In this document: positions 35,556 through 44,918 of the stretch, in pieces
Layout of the letters: every line of letters starts with the position of its first letter
Numbering within the stretch: the first letter of the stretch is position 1
Origin: QPIN01 sp965224575
Lineage (GTDB): Bacteria > Pseudomonadota > Gammaproteobacteria > Methylococcales > Methylomonadaceae
Assembly: GCA_965224575.1 (NCBI GenBank)
Contig: CBDCZQ010000006.1
Coordinates: forward strand, 930,001-994,000
DNA length: 64,000 nt
Reading direction: 5' to 3'
Position numbers and translations under genes: made by a program
Notes under the pieces: model-generated
What the model was told of the DNA's origin: nothing
What the model saw: the letters and a program-made list of their open reading frames with translations, nothing else
The model's database searches: none

Positions 35556-35918
35556 ATGATAAATATAGAGCAGACTATTCCCCATATTCCATCCAAGAAT
35601 ATGGGGGAAACAATTGATTTTATGGTTATGGTTTTTGGATTCAAATCATCATCCTATATTGAACACTACTCAGAACTGAGCTTAGGGAACAATGTATTAG
35701 GTATTCTTGCTTCTGAAGGAGAACCAAATCAACAAAGCATTTATCTGAAAGTCAGTGATGTTGATATTTGGTGGGCTAATGCAAAATCTAAATTAAAAAA
35801 TATTGAAACTAAGACGCCATTCGATCAAGCGTATGGTATGCGCGAAGTTCATCTTGTTATTCCAGAAACAAATACTCTTTTATTTATAGGCTCAAAATTA
35901 AAACACCTGTACACATGA
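35556..35918 (+). CDS. VOC (glyoxalase/bleomycin resistance) family protein
   Basis: 120 residues, two beta-alpha-beta-beta-beta units. It has IPHIPSKNMGETIDFM at the start and YGMREVHLVIPETNTLLF at the end, as in bleomycin-binding or glyoxalase-like proteins. Metal-binding residues are not clear. Last gene of the cupin-sigma-arsI run, 35 bases after arsI. Substrate unknown; a role in detoxification is inferred from context. Confidence 0.7.
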   Translation: MINIEQTIPHIPSKNMGETIDFMVMVFGFKSSSYIEHYSELSLGNNVLGILASEGEPNQQSIYLKVSDVDIWWANAKSKLKNIETKTPFDQAYGMREVHLVIPETNTLLFIGSKLKHLYT

Positions 35919-35935
35919 CAAAAAATTAAAGGAAG

Positions 35936-36142
35936 TTAGGACATCTCAATTAATTGTGGATGAGAAAATTGAGAACCAAAATATTCAAAATCAAGGCGAA
36001 ATCCGCACGTAATAGCAAGCTATTGCGAAGAGTTTCAAAGCTTCCTCCTGCTTACGCCCCTCCCTTACATCCGTGTAGGGGACGCAGAGATTAGATATTT
36101 TGGACTCAATTTCCATTCATCAATTAATAGAGCCGCCCTTTA
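35936..36142 (+). repeat. MITE-like element, copy A
   Basis: About 205 bp with approximately 40-bp imperfect inverted ends: left has ATTGAGAACCAAAATATTC, right has GATATTTTGGACTCAATTT. Centre contains AAGGCGAAATCCGCACGTAA and a small palindrome CATCCGTGTAGGGGACG. Same orientation as the copy at 40389. The exact borders are uncertain by several bases. Confidence 0.9.
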
Positions 36143-36177
36143 TATAGCCCATTGAAATGTAATTAGTCAACCCAGCA

Positions 36178-37368
36178 TCACCTTGGAATTAATTGGAATA
36201 AAACCTTGCGTTTTACCATTAGCCAGATAAGAGTTATGGCAGTCGCATGGGCCGCTGTATTCAGGATAAAACTGTCATAACTTCCTAAAGGCGTATTACT
36301 AAATAATATAATAAAATAAATGTGAACTATAAAGACATAAAGGGAGGCCTGTCCTAGCGGTATAACAAGCCATCCTAGTGCTTTGTTAATTGGCAACCAA
36401 TAATGAGTCAAAGCATAATAGAATACGATAAATAAAGTAATGTTATTAAAAACCCTTCCCAACCCCAGTGTCGGTTTTTGAAACCAGCTTAAATAAATTT
36501 GACGAAACGATTCACCTTCTAAGCCAGCTAAATCACGCAAAGGCCAATAAACTGCATTCGGATTATTCAATGCAAGAAATAGAAAAGCAAGAGAAAAGGA
36601 AGAGGCGATAATAATAAGAACTATATTTTTTCGTTCTGTAATATATCCTAGCATTTTTTCCTGATGATACCCAACGACCATACCGTTAATAAATATGAGT
36701 TGCCAAGTCAACGTTGGAAAGCCCAATTCAAATCGCGCACCCGTTATTCTAAGTTGATATTTTTGATTTATTCCATAAATAATGCAACTTATTACAATCA
36801 GCCAAATTGTTTTCTTACGATGTAAGAAATAAAGGACAAAAGGAGCCGCAGCAATTAAACCAACATAGAGTCCAATGACTTGAAATTGATGTGGCCCAAT
36901 TTTTAATAAAAAGGCTTGTTTAAAAATTTCAACCCAAGGTGTTCCGTCAGGGGGGTAAAGAAGGAATGCCCTACTTCTCTGCGTATTTGGTATCCAATGA
37001 GTAACTTCAAAAATATTAACAAAAGGCAATAACCCTAACAAAACAATACTCAGGGATACAAAAATATTAACTCTATATAATTGAAAAGAACGCTTCCATA
37101 ATTTTATTGCAGAACTTTTAAATCCATCTCGAAGAAGTCTATTTTTATAAACAATACCTAAAACAATGCCTGAAAGACCTACAAAACCTTCTGCACTGGA
37201 GACTAGTCCAATTCGTTCCCAGACAAACATGCTAAAAAAAGAATAGTACTCCATATGAACGACAATAACGACTAGCATAATTAGACCTCTTAGAAAGTCT
37301 AATCTCAAATCTCTACCACCGCTATTATCAGGGTATGCATTTCTGGAAATATTTTGATTATTTATCAA
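36178..37368 (-). CDS. opgC: OpgC-type membrane acyl/succinyl transferase
   Basis: 396 residues with about ten membrane helices. The start motif GRDLRLDFLRGL is that of OpgC proteins, which add succinyl groups to osmoregulated periplasmic glucans. The neighbouring gene, 55 bases upstream on the same strand, is an NdvB-like glucan synthase, so decoration of its glucan is the likely job. Other acyltransferase-3-like relatives cannot be excluded. Confidence 0.85.
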   Translation of the reverse strand: MINNQNISRNAYPDNSGGRDLRLDFLRGLIMLVVIVVHMEYYSFFSMFVWERIGLVSSAEGFVGLSGIVLGIVYKNRLLRDGFKSSAIKLWKRSFQLYRVNIFVSLSIVLLGLLPFVNIFEVTHWIPNTQRSRAFLLYPPDGTPWVEIFKQAFLLKIGPHQFQVIGLYVGLIAAAPFVLYFLHRKKTIWLIVISCIIYGINQKYQLRITGARFELGFPTLTWQLIFINGMVVGYHQEKMLGYITERKNIVLIIIASSFSLAFLFLALNNPNAVYWPLRDLAGLEGESFRQIYLSWFQKPTLGLGRVFNNITLFIVFYYALTHYWLPINKALGWLVIPLGQASLYVFIVHIYFIILFSNTPLGSYDSFILNTAAHATAITLIWLMVKRKVLFQLIPR

Positions 37369-37423
37369 AGGTCTCGAACACTCAATTTATTGATACTCCA
37401 TAGAAAGCCACATCTCATTATAT

Positions 37424-40030
37424 TTATTTTGTTTTTACACTCGCTTTTGGTACTAATACTGATAATCCAAAATTAGGCGATACATTAACTAATAGCAAAA
37501 ACAGTGATGCTGCATAGGGCATGGATTGAACTAATAATACCCCCACCCATAGCTGTCCATTTAAGTTACCAAAATGCTCTAGTGACATCATTGCATAAGC
37601 AGCAGACCATAATAAAATCAAAAAGACTAACTCTTGCCAAATAATGATTAATCCAGCTAGAAAAGGCTTATCTTTTTCAAATTTAGGCGTTCTTAAAAAA
37701 GGACGTCCTGAGGTAAAAAGCCCCTGCCAAACTGCTTTTGCAACAGTATGTGTCAAAGCTAAACCCGCAATTGCAGCCCCCATCGTTTGCAAAAGTGAAC
37801 AACCTACACGAGCCTGATACAGCCAAACCGTTCGCATTATTTTAAATCCAAATAAACCAATGGTTGGCAAAATAAAGGCATTGACAGGAAGTTCTCCATG
37901 TATCGGATCTATCAGTATCTGAGCTGTCAAAATCAAACTTGCAAAAGTGAACAACAAAGACAAAGCATCAGAAAACCACGGTAACCAGCCTGCAAAAAAG
38001 TAGTACCGTTGCGAAGGGGTTAAATCTGTTCCACTTCCTAACATTAATGCCTTCCAGTGACGTTTTAATATTTGCATAGCACCATAGACCCAACGGTGTC
38101 GTTGCGTTGTATAGCCTGATAATGTATCAGGTGTAACACCTTGACCAAATGAATCTTTAACATAAACTGAATCATAACCAGCACGATATAACCGTAGACC
38201 AAGCTCGCTATCTTCACAAATACACCATTCGCCCCACTTTCCGACTTCTTCAAGTGCTGATTTTCTAATTAACGTCATCGTTCCATGTTGAATAATCGCA
38301 TTTGATTCATTTCGCTGAACCATCCCTATTTTGAAAAATCCAGCATACTCCCAATGGCAAAAAGCTTTAAATCCATTTTCTTTCCAGTCCCAATAATCTT
38401 GTGGAGCCTGAACAAAACCAACATCTTCTTTTTCAAAATAAGGAACTAGACTTTTAAGCCAGTTAGGATCAACAAGATAATCACTATCAATCACTGCAAT
38501 TATTTCTGCATCTTTAGCAGTCTGTTCAAGTGCATGATTAATTGCGCCTGCTTTATATCCAGGCCAGTTTTCCAAATGGAAAAAACGAAATTTTTCTCCG
38601 AGTCGCTTACACTCTTCTTCAACAGGCTGCCATACAGCTGGATCATCAGTGTTATTATCCATCACTAACACTTCAAGATTTGGATAATCTAACTCAACTA
38701 ATGCCGCTAAAGTTTTTTTCACCATGTCTGGTGGTTCGTTGTGGATTGGCACGTGTAGTGATACTTTAGGATAAACAAAATCATCTGGTGCTGATAAAGC
38801 TTCAAAACTCCTTTTTCCTTTGCGATTCCATAATACCTCTGAAATTTCCAGGCTTTCAACCAATAACACAACCACGGCCATTAATTGCATTGCTAACAAC
38901 AGCCCCCAAAGTATGGTACTCATCGTTGTTTGATATTGACTTGCCCCAATGGAAGCAGTCCACGCAATAGTTGATGCTGATAAATTCGCAATAATGCCAA
39001 AAAAAATCTTCCCAGATAAATCCATTCGACTACTAGTAAAAAGGAAAATTGTCATTAAAACCATACTAAAAACTGCAGCACCTAAAGCCCAGTTTTTCCA
39101 GTTAGGTAAATCCAGCACATCACCATACATTTTAAACTTAGGCTTTCGCTCAGCATTAAACAACCCCCAATAGGCACCAGCAGAACCCTCTAAAACTTGC
39201 TTCCATGGTTGATCAAATGCTTCAATCACATAATAAATTAACTTATCTTCCTTCGCGCGGTTTAAAAAATCCCGGATAAACTTTGCCTGACCTGCCAAGC
39301 TTGCTTTTGCCTCACGCTGAGGTTGTCCTGCAGAAGGCCATCCCGTTTCAGTAATAATAATAGGTTTATCAGGAAAGGCTTCTTTTAACTCATTATATCG
39401 ATCAAAAACATAATCTACAGCCTCATCGGCAGGAACCCCTTCCCAGTAAGGTAAAAAATGCGCAGCTATAAAATCTACTTCCTCTGCAAGTTCCGGGTGT
39501 TTAAGCCATATATCCCATGTTTCCGAGGTACTAACAGGTCTCCATGTGTTTTTTTTAACATGTCTAATGTAAGGAATAAGCTCTTCTACAGTCAATTCAT
39601 TCCGAGTAATAGTCTCATTACCTACTATTGTGCGAACAATATTTGGATGATCTTCACGACTAATTTTAATTAAAGTGTCTACTTCTTGCTGAGCTATGTT
39701 TGGGTCTTTAGTAACCCAAGCCCCAAGAGTCACATTTAGATTATATTTAGCTGCAAGCGCTGGTATTTTATCAAACCCATTCAATACACTATATGTCCGC
39801 ACTGCATGAACTTTCCCCTCTAACAACAAAAGATCCTGGTCTATTTCGGCTTCTGAAGGAAACTTATTTTTTTGTGGGTTATCATCACGACGAGCAGGGT
39901 TAAAAGCCACCCCCATCATTAACCCTTCCCATGATTGAACCTCATCCGGTTGATTCACATAAGCCCAGAAAAAAAAGTTGGCCATTACTATTAAAGCAAG
40001 TGTAATGATCGAGATTGTTATCCTTTTCAT
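37424..40030 (-). CDS. ndvB: NdvB-like beta-1,3-glucan synthase (GH17 + GT2 fusion)
   Basis: 868 residues. After one membrane helix comes a GH17-like domain (about 35-300) with acid GNETITRNEL and nucleophile ITETGWPSAGQP. Membrane helices at about 310-390 lead to a GT2 cellulose-synthase-like domain with DNNTDDP, DSDYLVD, CEDSELGLRL and QRHRWVYG (the D-D-D-QxxRW set), and more helices end the chain. The same order and length occur in Pseudomonas NdvB, which makes cyclic beta-1,3-glucans in the periplasm. The partner OpgC gene follows. Both are flanked by direct copies of a MITE-like repeat. Confidence 0.88.
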   Translation of the reverse strand: MKRITISIITLALIVMANFFFWAYVNQPDEVQSWEGLMMGVAFNPARRDDNPQKNKFPSEAEIDQDLLLLEGKVHAVRTYSVLNGFDKIPALAAKYNLNVTLGAWVTKDPNIAQQEVDTLIKISREDHPNIVRTIVGNETITRNELTVEELIPYIRHVKKNTWRPVSTSETWDIWLKHPELAEEVDFIAAHFLPYWEGVPADEAVDYVFDRYNELKEAFPDKPIIITETGWPSAGQPQREAKASLAGQAKFIRDFLNRAKEDKLIYYVIEAFDQPWKQVLEGSAGAYWGLFNAERKPKFKMYGDVLDLPNWKNWALGAAVFSMVLMTIFLFTSSRMDLSGKIFFGIIANLSASTIAWTASIGASQYQTTMSTILWGLLLAMQLMAVVVLLVESLEISEVLWNRKGKRSFEALSAPDDFVYPKVSLHVPIHNEPPDMVKKTLAALVELDYPNLEVLVMDNNTDDPAVWQPVEEECKRLGEKFRFFHLENWPGYKAGAINHALEQTAKDAEIIAVIDSDYLVDPNWLKSLVPYFEKEDVGFVQAPQDYWDWKENGFKAFCHWEYAGFFKIGMVQRNESNAIIQHGTMTLIRKSALEEVGKWGEWCICEDSELGLRLYRAGYDSVYVKDSFGQGVTPDTLSGYTTQRHRWVYGAMQILKRHWKALMLGSGTDLTPSQRYYFFAGWLPWFSDALSLLFTFASLILTAQILIDPIHGELPVNAFILPTIGLFGFKIMRTVWLYQARVGCSLLQTMGAAIAGLALTHTVAKAVWQGLFTSGRPFLRTPKFEKDKPFLAGLIIIWQELVFLILLWSAAYAMMSLEHFGNLNGQLWVGVLLVQSMPYAASLFLLLVNVSPNFGLSVLVPKASVKTK

Positions 40031-40388
40031 AATTGATTCTTTTAATTTAGTCTAGTTTTTAAGGGACAGAGATTTCGCTTAATAGCTTGCAAATATCACA
40101 TAAGAAAACTGCCAATTTCTTACCGATAACATTCAGTAGAAACCAAGGCTTTTTTACAAGATAAAACTTCTATTATTCCATTTTTTGTGAGCTACTTCAA
40201 AGAAAACAACCCTTTTAAAATTGTTCTTTATAATAAATATACACTTACCCCAACAAGCTCAATTTTGTTAAAGGTATGCTAATTTCTTAGATAAATGCCA
40301 GCAAATAACTATAAATAAGTCTAGATATTTTCCTTTATCTAAAGATACAATAAACAAAGTAATGATGTCTTTAGTTATTTTTCAACTT
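40031..40388. other. AT-rich promoter region of the glucan genes
   Basis: No gene seen. It should contain the promoter of the ndvB-like gene (minus strand) and ends at MITE copy B. No recognised operator. Confidence 0.35.
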
Positions 40389-40599
40389 TAAAGGGTACCT
40401 CTATTTATTGTGGATGAGAAAATTGAGAACCAAAATATTCAAGATCAAGGCGAAATCCACACGTAATAGCAGGCTATTGCGAAGGGTTTCAAAGCTTCCG
40501 CTCCTGCTCACGCCCCTCACCTACATCCGTGTAGGTGACGCAGAGATTGGATATTTTGGACTCAATTTTTCCATTCATCAATTAATAGAGGTGTCCTAA
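40389..40599 (+). repeat. MITE-like element, copy B
   Basis: About 210 bp, closely matching copy A at 35936: ends ATTGAGAACCAAAATATTC and GATATTTTGGACTCAATTT, centre AAGGCGAAATCCACACGTAA and CATCCGTGTAGGTGACG. Any reading frame here is a by-product of the repeat, not a gene. Together with copy A it frames the opgC-ndvB pair. Confidence 0.9.
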
Positions 40600-40666
40600 A
40601 GATATTATAAGTTTTAACTTTTTGGCCATATGGCTATTTTCTATCGTTTACTCTGACTAAATTCTA

Positions 40667-40777
40667 ATGAAAAAGTTTTTATTTTTATTAATTCTTTTGT
40701 TACAAGCTTGTGGACAAACTGGTCCTCTTTATCTTCCAGATCAAGAACCCCCTATCCACAAAGACACCGAAGAATAA
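40667..40777 (+). CDS. lptM: LptM (YifL) small lipoprotein
   Basis: 36 residues starting MKKFLFLLILLLQACGQTGP. The lipobox LLQAC marks Cys15 as the lipid-modified residue, and CGQTGPLYLP is the conserved LptM/YifL core. LptM aids oxidation of the LPS transport protein LptD in the outer membrane. It ends one base before lysA, the classic gammaproteobacterial arrangement. Too short for routine gene callers. Confidence 0.92.
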   Translation: MKKFLFLLILLLQACGQTGPLYLPDQEPPIHKDTEE

Positions 40778-40778
40778 A

Positions 40779-42026
40779 ATGGATTATTTTAATTACAAAA
40801 ATAATAAACTTTATGCTGAAGACGTTTTGATAGAGGATATTATCAAACAGTATGGTTCACCTTGTTATATCTATTCTCGTGCTACATTTGAAAAACACTG
40901 GAATGCCTTTGATTTAGCCTTTGGTGAACACCCACATTTGATTTGTTATGCAGTTAAAGCCAACTCAAATATTGCAATTCTCAACCTTCTAGCTCGCTTG
41001 GGCTCTGGGTTTGATATTGTTTCATTAGGTGAATTAAACCGTGTATTAACGGCAGGTGGCGATCCTGCAAAAATTGTTTTTTCTGGTGTAGGCAAGCGTG
41101 AAGATGAAATCGCTGCTGCCTTAAAAACAGGCATCCGTTGTTTTAATATAGAAGTCAGTGACGAGCTTGATCGAATCAATCAATTAGCTGGAAAAATGGG
41201 GGTTATTGCCCCTGTTTCATTTCGAGTAAATCCTGATGTTGATGCAAAAACACACCCTTATATATCAACAGGGCTTAAAGAAAATAAATTTGGTGTAGAT
41301 ATTCAACAAGCATTAACAGAATATCGCCGCGCCTCCAAAATGGATAATATAAAAATTATTGGTATAGACTGTCATATAGGATCGCAATTAACAGAAACAG
41401 CACCATTTTTAGCGGCACTTGATAAAGTGCTTGATATTGTTAGCGCCTTAAAGCAAGATGGAATTAATTTACATCATATTGATTTAGGTGGTGGACTAGG
41501 TATCCGTTATCAAAATGAAAAGCCGCCAGAACCGGCTGAATATGTTGCAGCAATTTTAAAACGTTTAGGCAATACTGATTTTGAAATCGCTTTAGAGCCC
41601 GGCAGAGCCATTGCAGGGAATGCAGGTGTCTTAATTACTCGAGTAGAATATTTAAAACCCACAGAACACAAAAACTTTGCCATTGTAGATGCCGCAATGA
41701 ACGATTTGGTGCGTCCATCCTTATATAATGCTTGGCAAGAAATAATTCCGGTCAATAAGCACAGCTCTGCCACTAAGAATAAATGGGACATAGTTGGCCC
41801 AGTCTGTGAAACAGGTGATTTTTTAGGAAAAGATCGCGACCTATGCTTGGCTACAGGTGATTTATTAGCCATACGTTCCTCTGGAGCCTATGGTTTTACC
41901 ATGAGTTCAAACTATAATTCAAGACCTCGTGTCGCTGAAATCATGGTTGATGGAGACCAAATACATTTAATCCGAGAGCGTGAAAGCATCTCTCAACTTT
42001 GGGCAGGAGAAAAGTTACTCCCGTAA
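40779..42026 (+). CDS. lysA: Diaminopimelate decarboxylase
   Basis: 415 residues from the ATG at 40779, one base after the lptM stop; longer frames overlap lptM and are wrong. PLP lysine is Lys60 in CYAVKANSN, the glycine-rich phosphate site is DLGGGLG, and the active-site block CETGDFLGKDR is present. It makes lysine from meso-diaminopimelate, the last step of lysine synthesis. dapF follows 3 bases after the stop. Confidence 0.96.
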   Translation: MDYFNYKNNKLYAEDVLIEDIIKQYGSPCYIYSRATFEKHWNAFDLAFGEHPHLICYAVKANSNIAILNLLARLGSGFDIVSLGELNRVLTAGGDPAKIVFSGVGKREDEIAAALKTGIRCFNIEVSDELDRINQLAGKMGVIAPVSFRVNPDVDAKTHPYISTGLKENKFGVDIQQALTEYRRASKMDNIKIIGIDCHIGSQLTETAPFLAALDKVLDIVSALKQDGINLHHIDLGGGLGIRYQNEKPPEPAEYVAAILKRLGNTDFEIALEPGRAIAGNAGVLITRVEYLKPTEHKNFAIVDAAMNDLVRPSLYNAWQEIIPVNKHSSATKNKWDIVGPVCETGDFLGKDRDLCLATGDLLAIRSSGAYGFTMSSNYNSRPRVAEIMVDGDQIHLIRERESISQLWAGEKLLP

Positions 42027-42029
42027 ATT

Positions 42030-42860
42030 ATGATTACTTTTACAAAAATGCACGGCTTAGGTAATGACTTTGTTGTTATTGATGCAATTAATCAGTCTAT
42101 TTCATTATCACCTGAACAAATTCGGTTGATGGCGGATAGAAATTTTGGTATAGGTTTTGACCAATTACTACTGGTTGAAAAACCAGTCAGTGATAATGCA
42201 GATTTTAAATATAGAATTTTTAACGCTGATGCCAGTGAAGTCGCCCAATGTGGAAATGGCATTCGTTGCTTTGGTCGGTTTGTACATGATAAAAAATTAT
42301 CGGATAAAAATGAAATTAGAGTTGACACAAATGCGGGGCAATTGTTACTAACCTTTAATGAAGACGAGCAGATTACAGTCAATATGGGGGTTCCTTTACA
42401 CTCACCTGCAGAAATCCCAATAGATACTGATCAGGAAGCTCTTTTTTACACGCTTTCTATTAATAATACCGAGAAAACTTTGGGTGCAGTATCAATGGGC
42501 AATCCCCATGCAGTGTTACAAGTGGATAATATTAACTCAGCTCCTGTTGCAGAACTCGGAAAATTACTAGAAAACCACCCTTTCTTTCCAGAACGAGCTA
42601 ATATAGGCTTTATGCAAATAATGAATCGGCAGTCTATTAAACTACGCGTATATGAACGAGGTGCAGCCGAAACCTTAGCCTGTGGTAGCGGGGCTTGTGC
42701 CGCTGTTGTCATAGGCATAGAACAAGGTTTGCTAAATAAAGAAGATGTTAATGTAGAGCTACCTGGCGGACAATTACTAATCAACTGGTCTGGCCGAGGC
42801 CACTCTGTATTTATGAAAGGCCCAGCAGTTTCAGTTTTTGAAGGACAAATAAATTTATGA
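42030..42860 (+). CDS. dapF: Diaminopimelate epimerase
   Basis: 276 residues. The two catalytic cysteines are Cys74 in AQCGNGIRC and Cys218 in LACGSGACAA. It converts LL- to meso-diaminopimelate, needed for lysine and peptidoglycan, and directly feeds LysA. Overlaps the DUF484 gene by 4 bases. Confidence 0.96.
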   Translation: MITFTKMHGLGNDFVVIDAINQSISLSPEQIRLMADRNFGIGFDQLLLVEKPVSDNADFKYRIFNADASEVAQCGNGIRCFGRFVHDKKLSDKNEIRVDTNAGQLLLTFNEDEQITVNMGVPLHSPAEIPIDTDQEALFYTLSINNTEKTLGAVSMGNPHAVLQVDNINSAPVAELGKLLENHPFFPERANIGFMQIMNRQSIKLRVYERGAAETLACGSGACAAVVIGIEQGLLNKEDVNVELPGGQLLINWSGRGHSVFMKGPAVSVFEGQINL

Positions 42861-43564
42861 ATAATACAAATCCAAAAGTAGATAATTCAGATCAAGAGGA
42901 TCTTAGTTCACAAAAAGTTGAAGAATACTTACATCATCACCCTGAATTCTTTCATCAACATCTAGATTTATTAGAAAACATGAACATCCCTCACCCTAGT
43001 GGGAACGCAGTCTCTTTAATTGCCAAGCAACTGGAGTTATTTAGATCAAAATATCATGATTTAGAAAGTCAACTGACTGGGCTGGTTAAGATTGCAAAAG
43101 ATAACGATACTTCTTCCAGCAGAATGCACGAACTTACACTTGCGTTGTTAGAGGCCAAAAATATTGAAGAAGTTGCTTCAAACCTCGACAAAGTTTTCAC
43201 TGACTGTTTTTTAACAGACTATTCTTCTATCCGTATTATTAAAAACAATAATGAACAGCCTACTAATAACATTTTTGTTAATACAGATGATAAAAACCTA
43301 GTCCATTTTGAAAAGGAGCTTAATTCTAACCAATCAACATGCGGCTTACCCACGTTAGCTCAAGCTAAGTTTTTATTTGGAAATACTGTTGCAACGGAAA
43401 TAAAATCTTCTGCCATTATCCCAATGTCCTTTACCAACCTAGAAGGTCTAATAGCCATTGGTAGTAAAGATGAAAATCGTTTCCACTACAGTATGGGAAA
43501 TTTATTTCTGACCCAAATGAGTGAAGTGATTGCAACACGTTTAATTACTTTTTTGGACAGCTAA
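42857..43564 (+). CDS. DUF484 family protein
   Basis: 235 residues. N-terminal part with VEEYLHHHPEFF and LLENMNIPHPSGNAVSLI is the DUF484 signature; the C-terminal half is a GAF-like domain. The family sits between dapF and xerC in many gammaproteobacteria and has no settled function. The stop codon TAA at 43562 is also the first bases of a palindromic element. Overlaps dapF by 4 bases. Confidence 0.92.
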   Translation: MNNTNPKVDNSDQEDLSSQKVEEYLHHHPEFFHQHLDLLENMNIPHPSGNAVSLIAKQLELFRSKYHDLESQLTGLVKIAKDNDTSSSRMHELTLALLEAKNIEEVASNLDKVFTDCFLTDYSSIRIIKNNNEQPTNNIFVNTDDKNLVHFEKELNSNQSTCGLPTLAQAKFLFGNTVATEIKSSAIIPMSFTNLEGLIAIGSKDENRFHYSMGNLFLTQMSEVIATRLITFLDS

Positions 43565-43723
43565 GGAACGTGCAAGAAATACCTAAAACAACTGACTTGT
43601 CTTTTTGTCCGTCTTCAGCGTTGTTCCAACAGCTGCGTAGCCAGCCATGCATCTGTTGTAACTCCTTGAATACGAACAAAAACCCAGCATCAGTTGCTTT
43701 AGTTATTCCTTGCACGTTCCTAA
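43562..43723. repeat. Palindromic MITE-like element between DUF484 and xerC
   Basis: 162 bp with ends TAAGGAACGTGCAAGAAATA and (reverse strand) TTAGGAACGTGCAAGGAATA, an imperfect 33-bp inverted repeat. The centre has GCGTTG, GCTGCGTAGC, GCCATGC and CTCCTTGAATACGAAC, as in the copies at 1940 and 33750. Its left end supplies the DUF484 stop codon and its right end lies 9 bases before the xerC start. Confidence 0.88.
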
Positions 43724-43732
43724 ATTCTTAGA

Positions 43733-44641
43733 ATGGAGATTAATGCCCAACAAAACCTTGATGCATTTTTTCAATACATGGAAGTCGAAAAAAGGGCTTC
43801 TGATCATACTTTAAAAAGTTACCAGCGTGATATTAAGCAATTAAAAAACTACTGTTCAAATCAGCAATATCAAAACTGGAATTTGGTTCAACCCTCGGAT
43901 ATTCGTAAACACATAGCAAACCGACACAGAAACGGTATTAGTAGCAAATCTTTACAAAGAGAACTCTCTGCAATTCGGAGTTTCTATAATTATCTTCTAA
44001 AAAAACATATCGTAAGCAGTAATCCAGCCAGCCATATCAGAGCGCCTAAGCAAGAACGAAAACTTCCTAAAGTATTAGACGTTGATCAAATTTTTGGCAT
44101 TCTCGAAACAACTCCTGATTCACCGCTAGAAATACGTGACTTAGCCATGTTTGAACTATTTTATTCATCCGGACTACGCTTGAGTGAGTTGGCAAATTTA
44201 AACATTGGAGATATAGATTTTACTGACCATTCATTAAGAGTCAGATATGGAAAAGGCGGGAAGCAAAGAGAATTACCCATTGGAAGTAAAGCCATAGCTG
44301 CAATCAAAAAATGGCTTACTTATCGCACCGAAACAACAGATGAAGCACTATTTACTTCAACAAAAGGCCAACGCATAGGTCAACGGAGCATCCAGCTTCG
44401 TTTAGACAGATGGTGCAAAAAAATTGGTTTACCAGAGCATGTCCATCCCCATATGTTAAGACATTCTTTTGCTAGTCATCTATTGGAATCTAGTCAAGAT
44501 ATAAGAGCCGTCCAAGAATTACTTGGACATAGTAACCTAAGCACGACTCAAATCTACACCCATTTAGATTTTCAGCACCTAGCTGATGTATATGATAAAA
44601 CTCACCCTAGAGCTAAAAAAACAAATTTATCTAAATCCTAA
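43733..44641 (+). CDS. xerC: Site-specific tyrosine recombinase XerC
   Basis: 302 residues. N-terminal SAM-like DNA-binding domain (about 5-90) and catalytic domain with Arg149 (SGLRLSEL), Lys174, His240-x-x-Arg243 (HMLRHSF), His266 (LGHSNLS) and Tyr275 (TQIYTH). With XerD it resolves chromosome dimers at dif near the division septum. Its place after DUF484 is typical. The start has no strong ribosome site, perhaps because the MITE cut the native link with DUF484. Confidence 0.95.
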   Translation: MEINAQQNLDAFFQYMEVEKRASDHTLKSYQRDIKQLKNYCSNQQYQNWNLVQPSDIRKHIANRHRNGISSKSLQRELSAIRSFYNYLLKKHIVSSNPASHIRAPKQERKLPKVLDVDQIFGILETTPDSPLEIRDLAMFELFYSSGLRLSELANLNIGDIDFTDHSLRVRYGKGGKQRELPIGSKAIAAIKKWLTYRTETTDEALFTSTKGQRIGQRSIQLRLDRWCKKIGLPEHVHPHMLRHSFASHLLESSQDIRAVQELLGHSNLSTTQIYTHLDFQHLADVYDKTHPRAKKTNLSKS

Positions 44642-44918
44642 AAACATCTACCATTCGTGATCCGAGACTGTTCAAATTTTAAATCAATTTTGATTAATAT
44701 GGATTCGAATAACTTGCTTCTGGCTGTTATTTAATTCCGCGCTCAACCAATTTTTCTATGATAAATGTAATCTTCATTACTATCTTATGACCGTTTTGTA
44801 ATATAATGACGAGTTTTTAAAAATTCCTTAAGATATTTGCCATTTAATTACCGCATCCTTCAGGAATTAGTAAAACCAAAAAAATAATAATACTGGGTTT
44901 TATTTGAGGAGATTATCA

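Noticed and set aside
37424..40030. Several plus-strand frames of 60-75 codons across the ndvB-like gene
   Set aside because: They are antisense to conserved GH17 and GT2 motifs and have no independent support.
40408..40599. Open frame of about 63 codons before lptM
   Set aside because: It lies wholly inside MITE copy B and the matching frame in copy A is not conserved, so it is not a gene.
43733..44641. Integron or phage integrase
   Set aside because: The recombinase sits in the lptM-lysA-dapF-DUF484 order and matches XerC in length and motifs, so it is the housekeeping enzyme.
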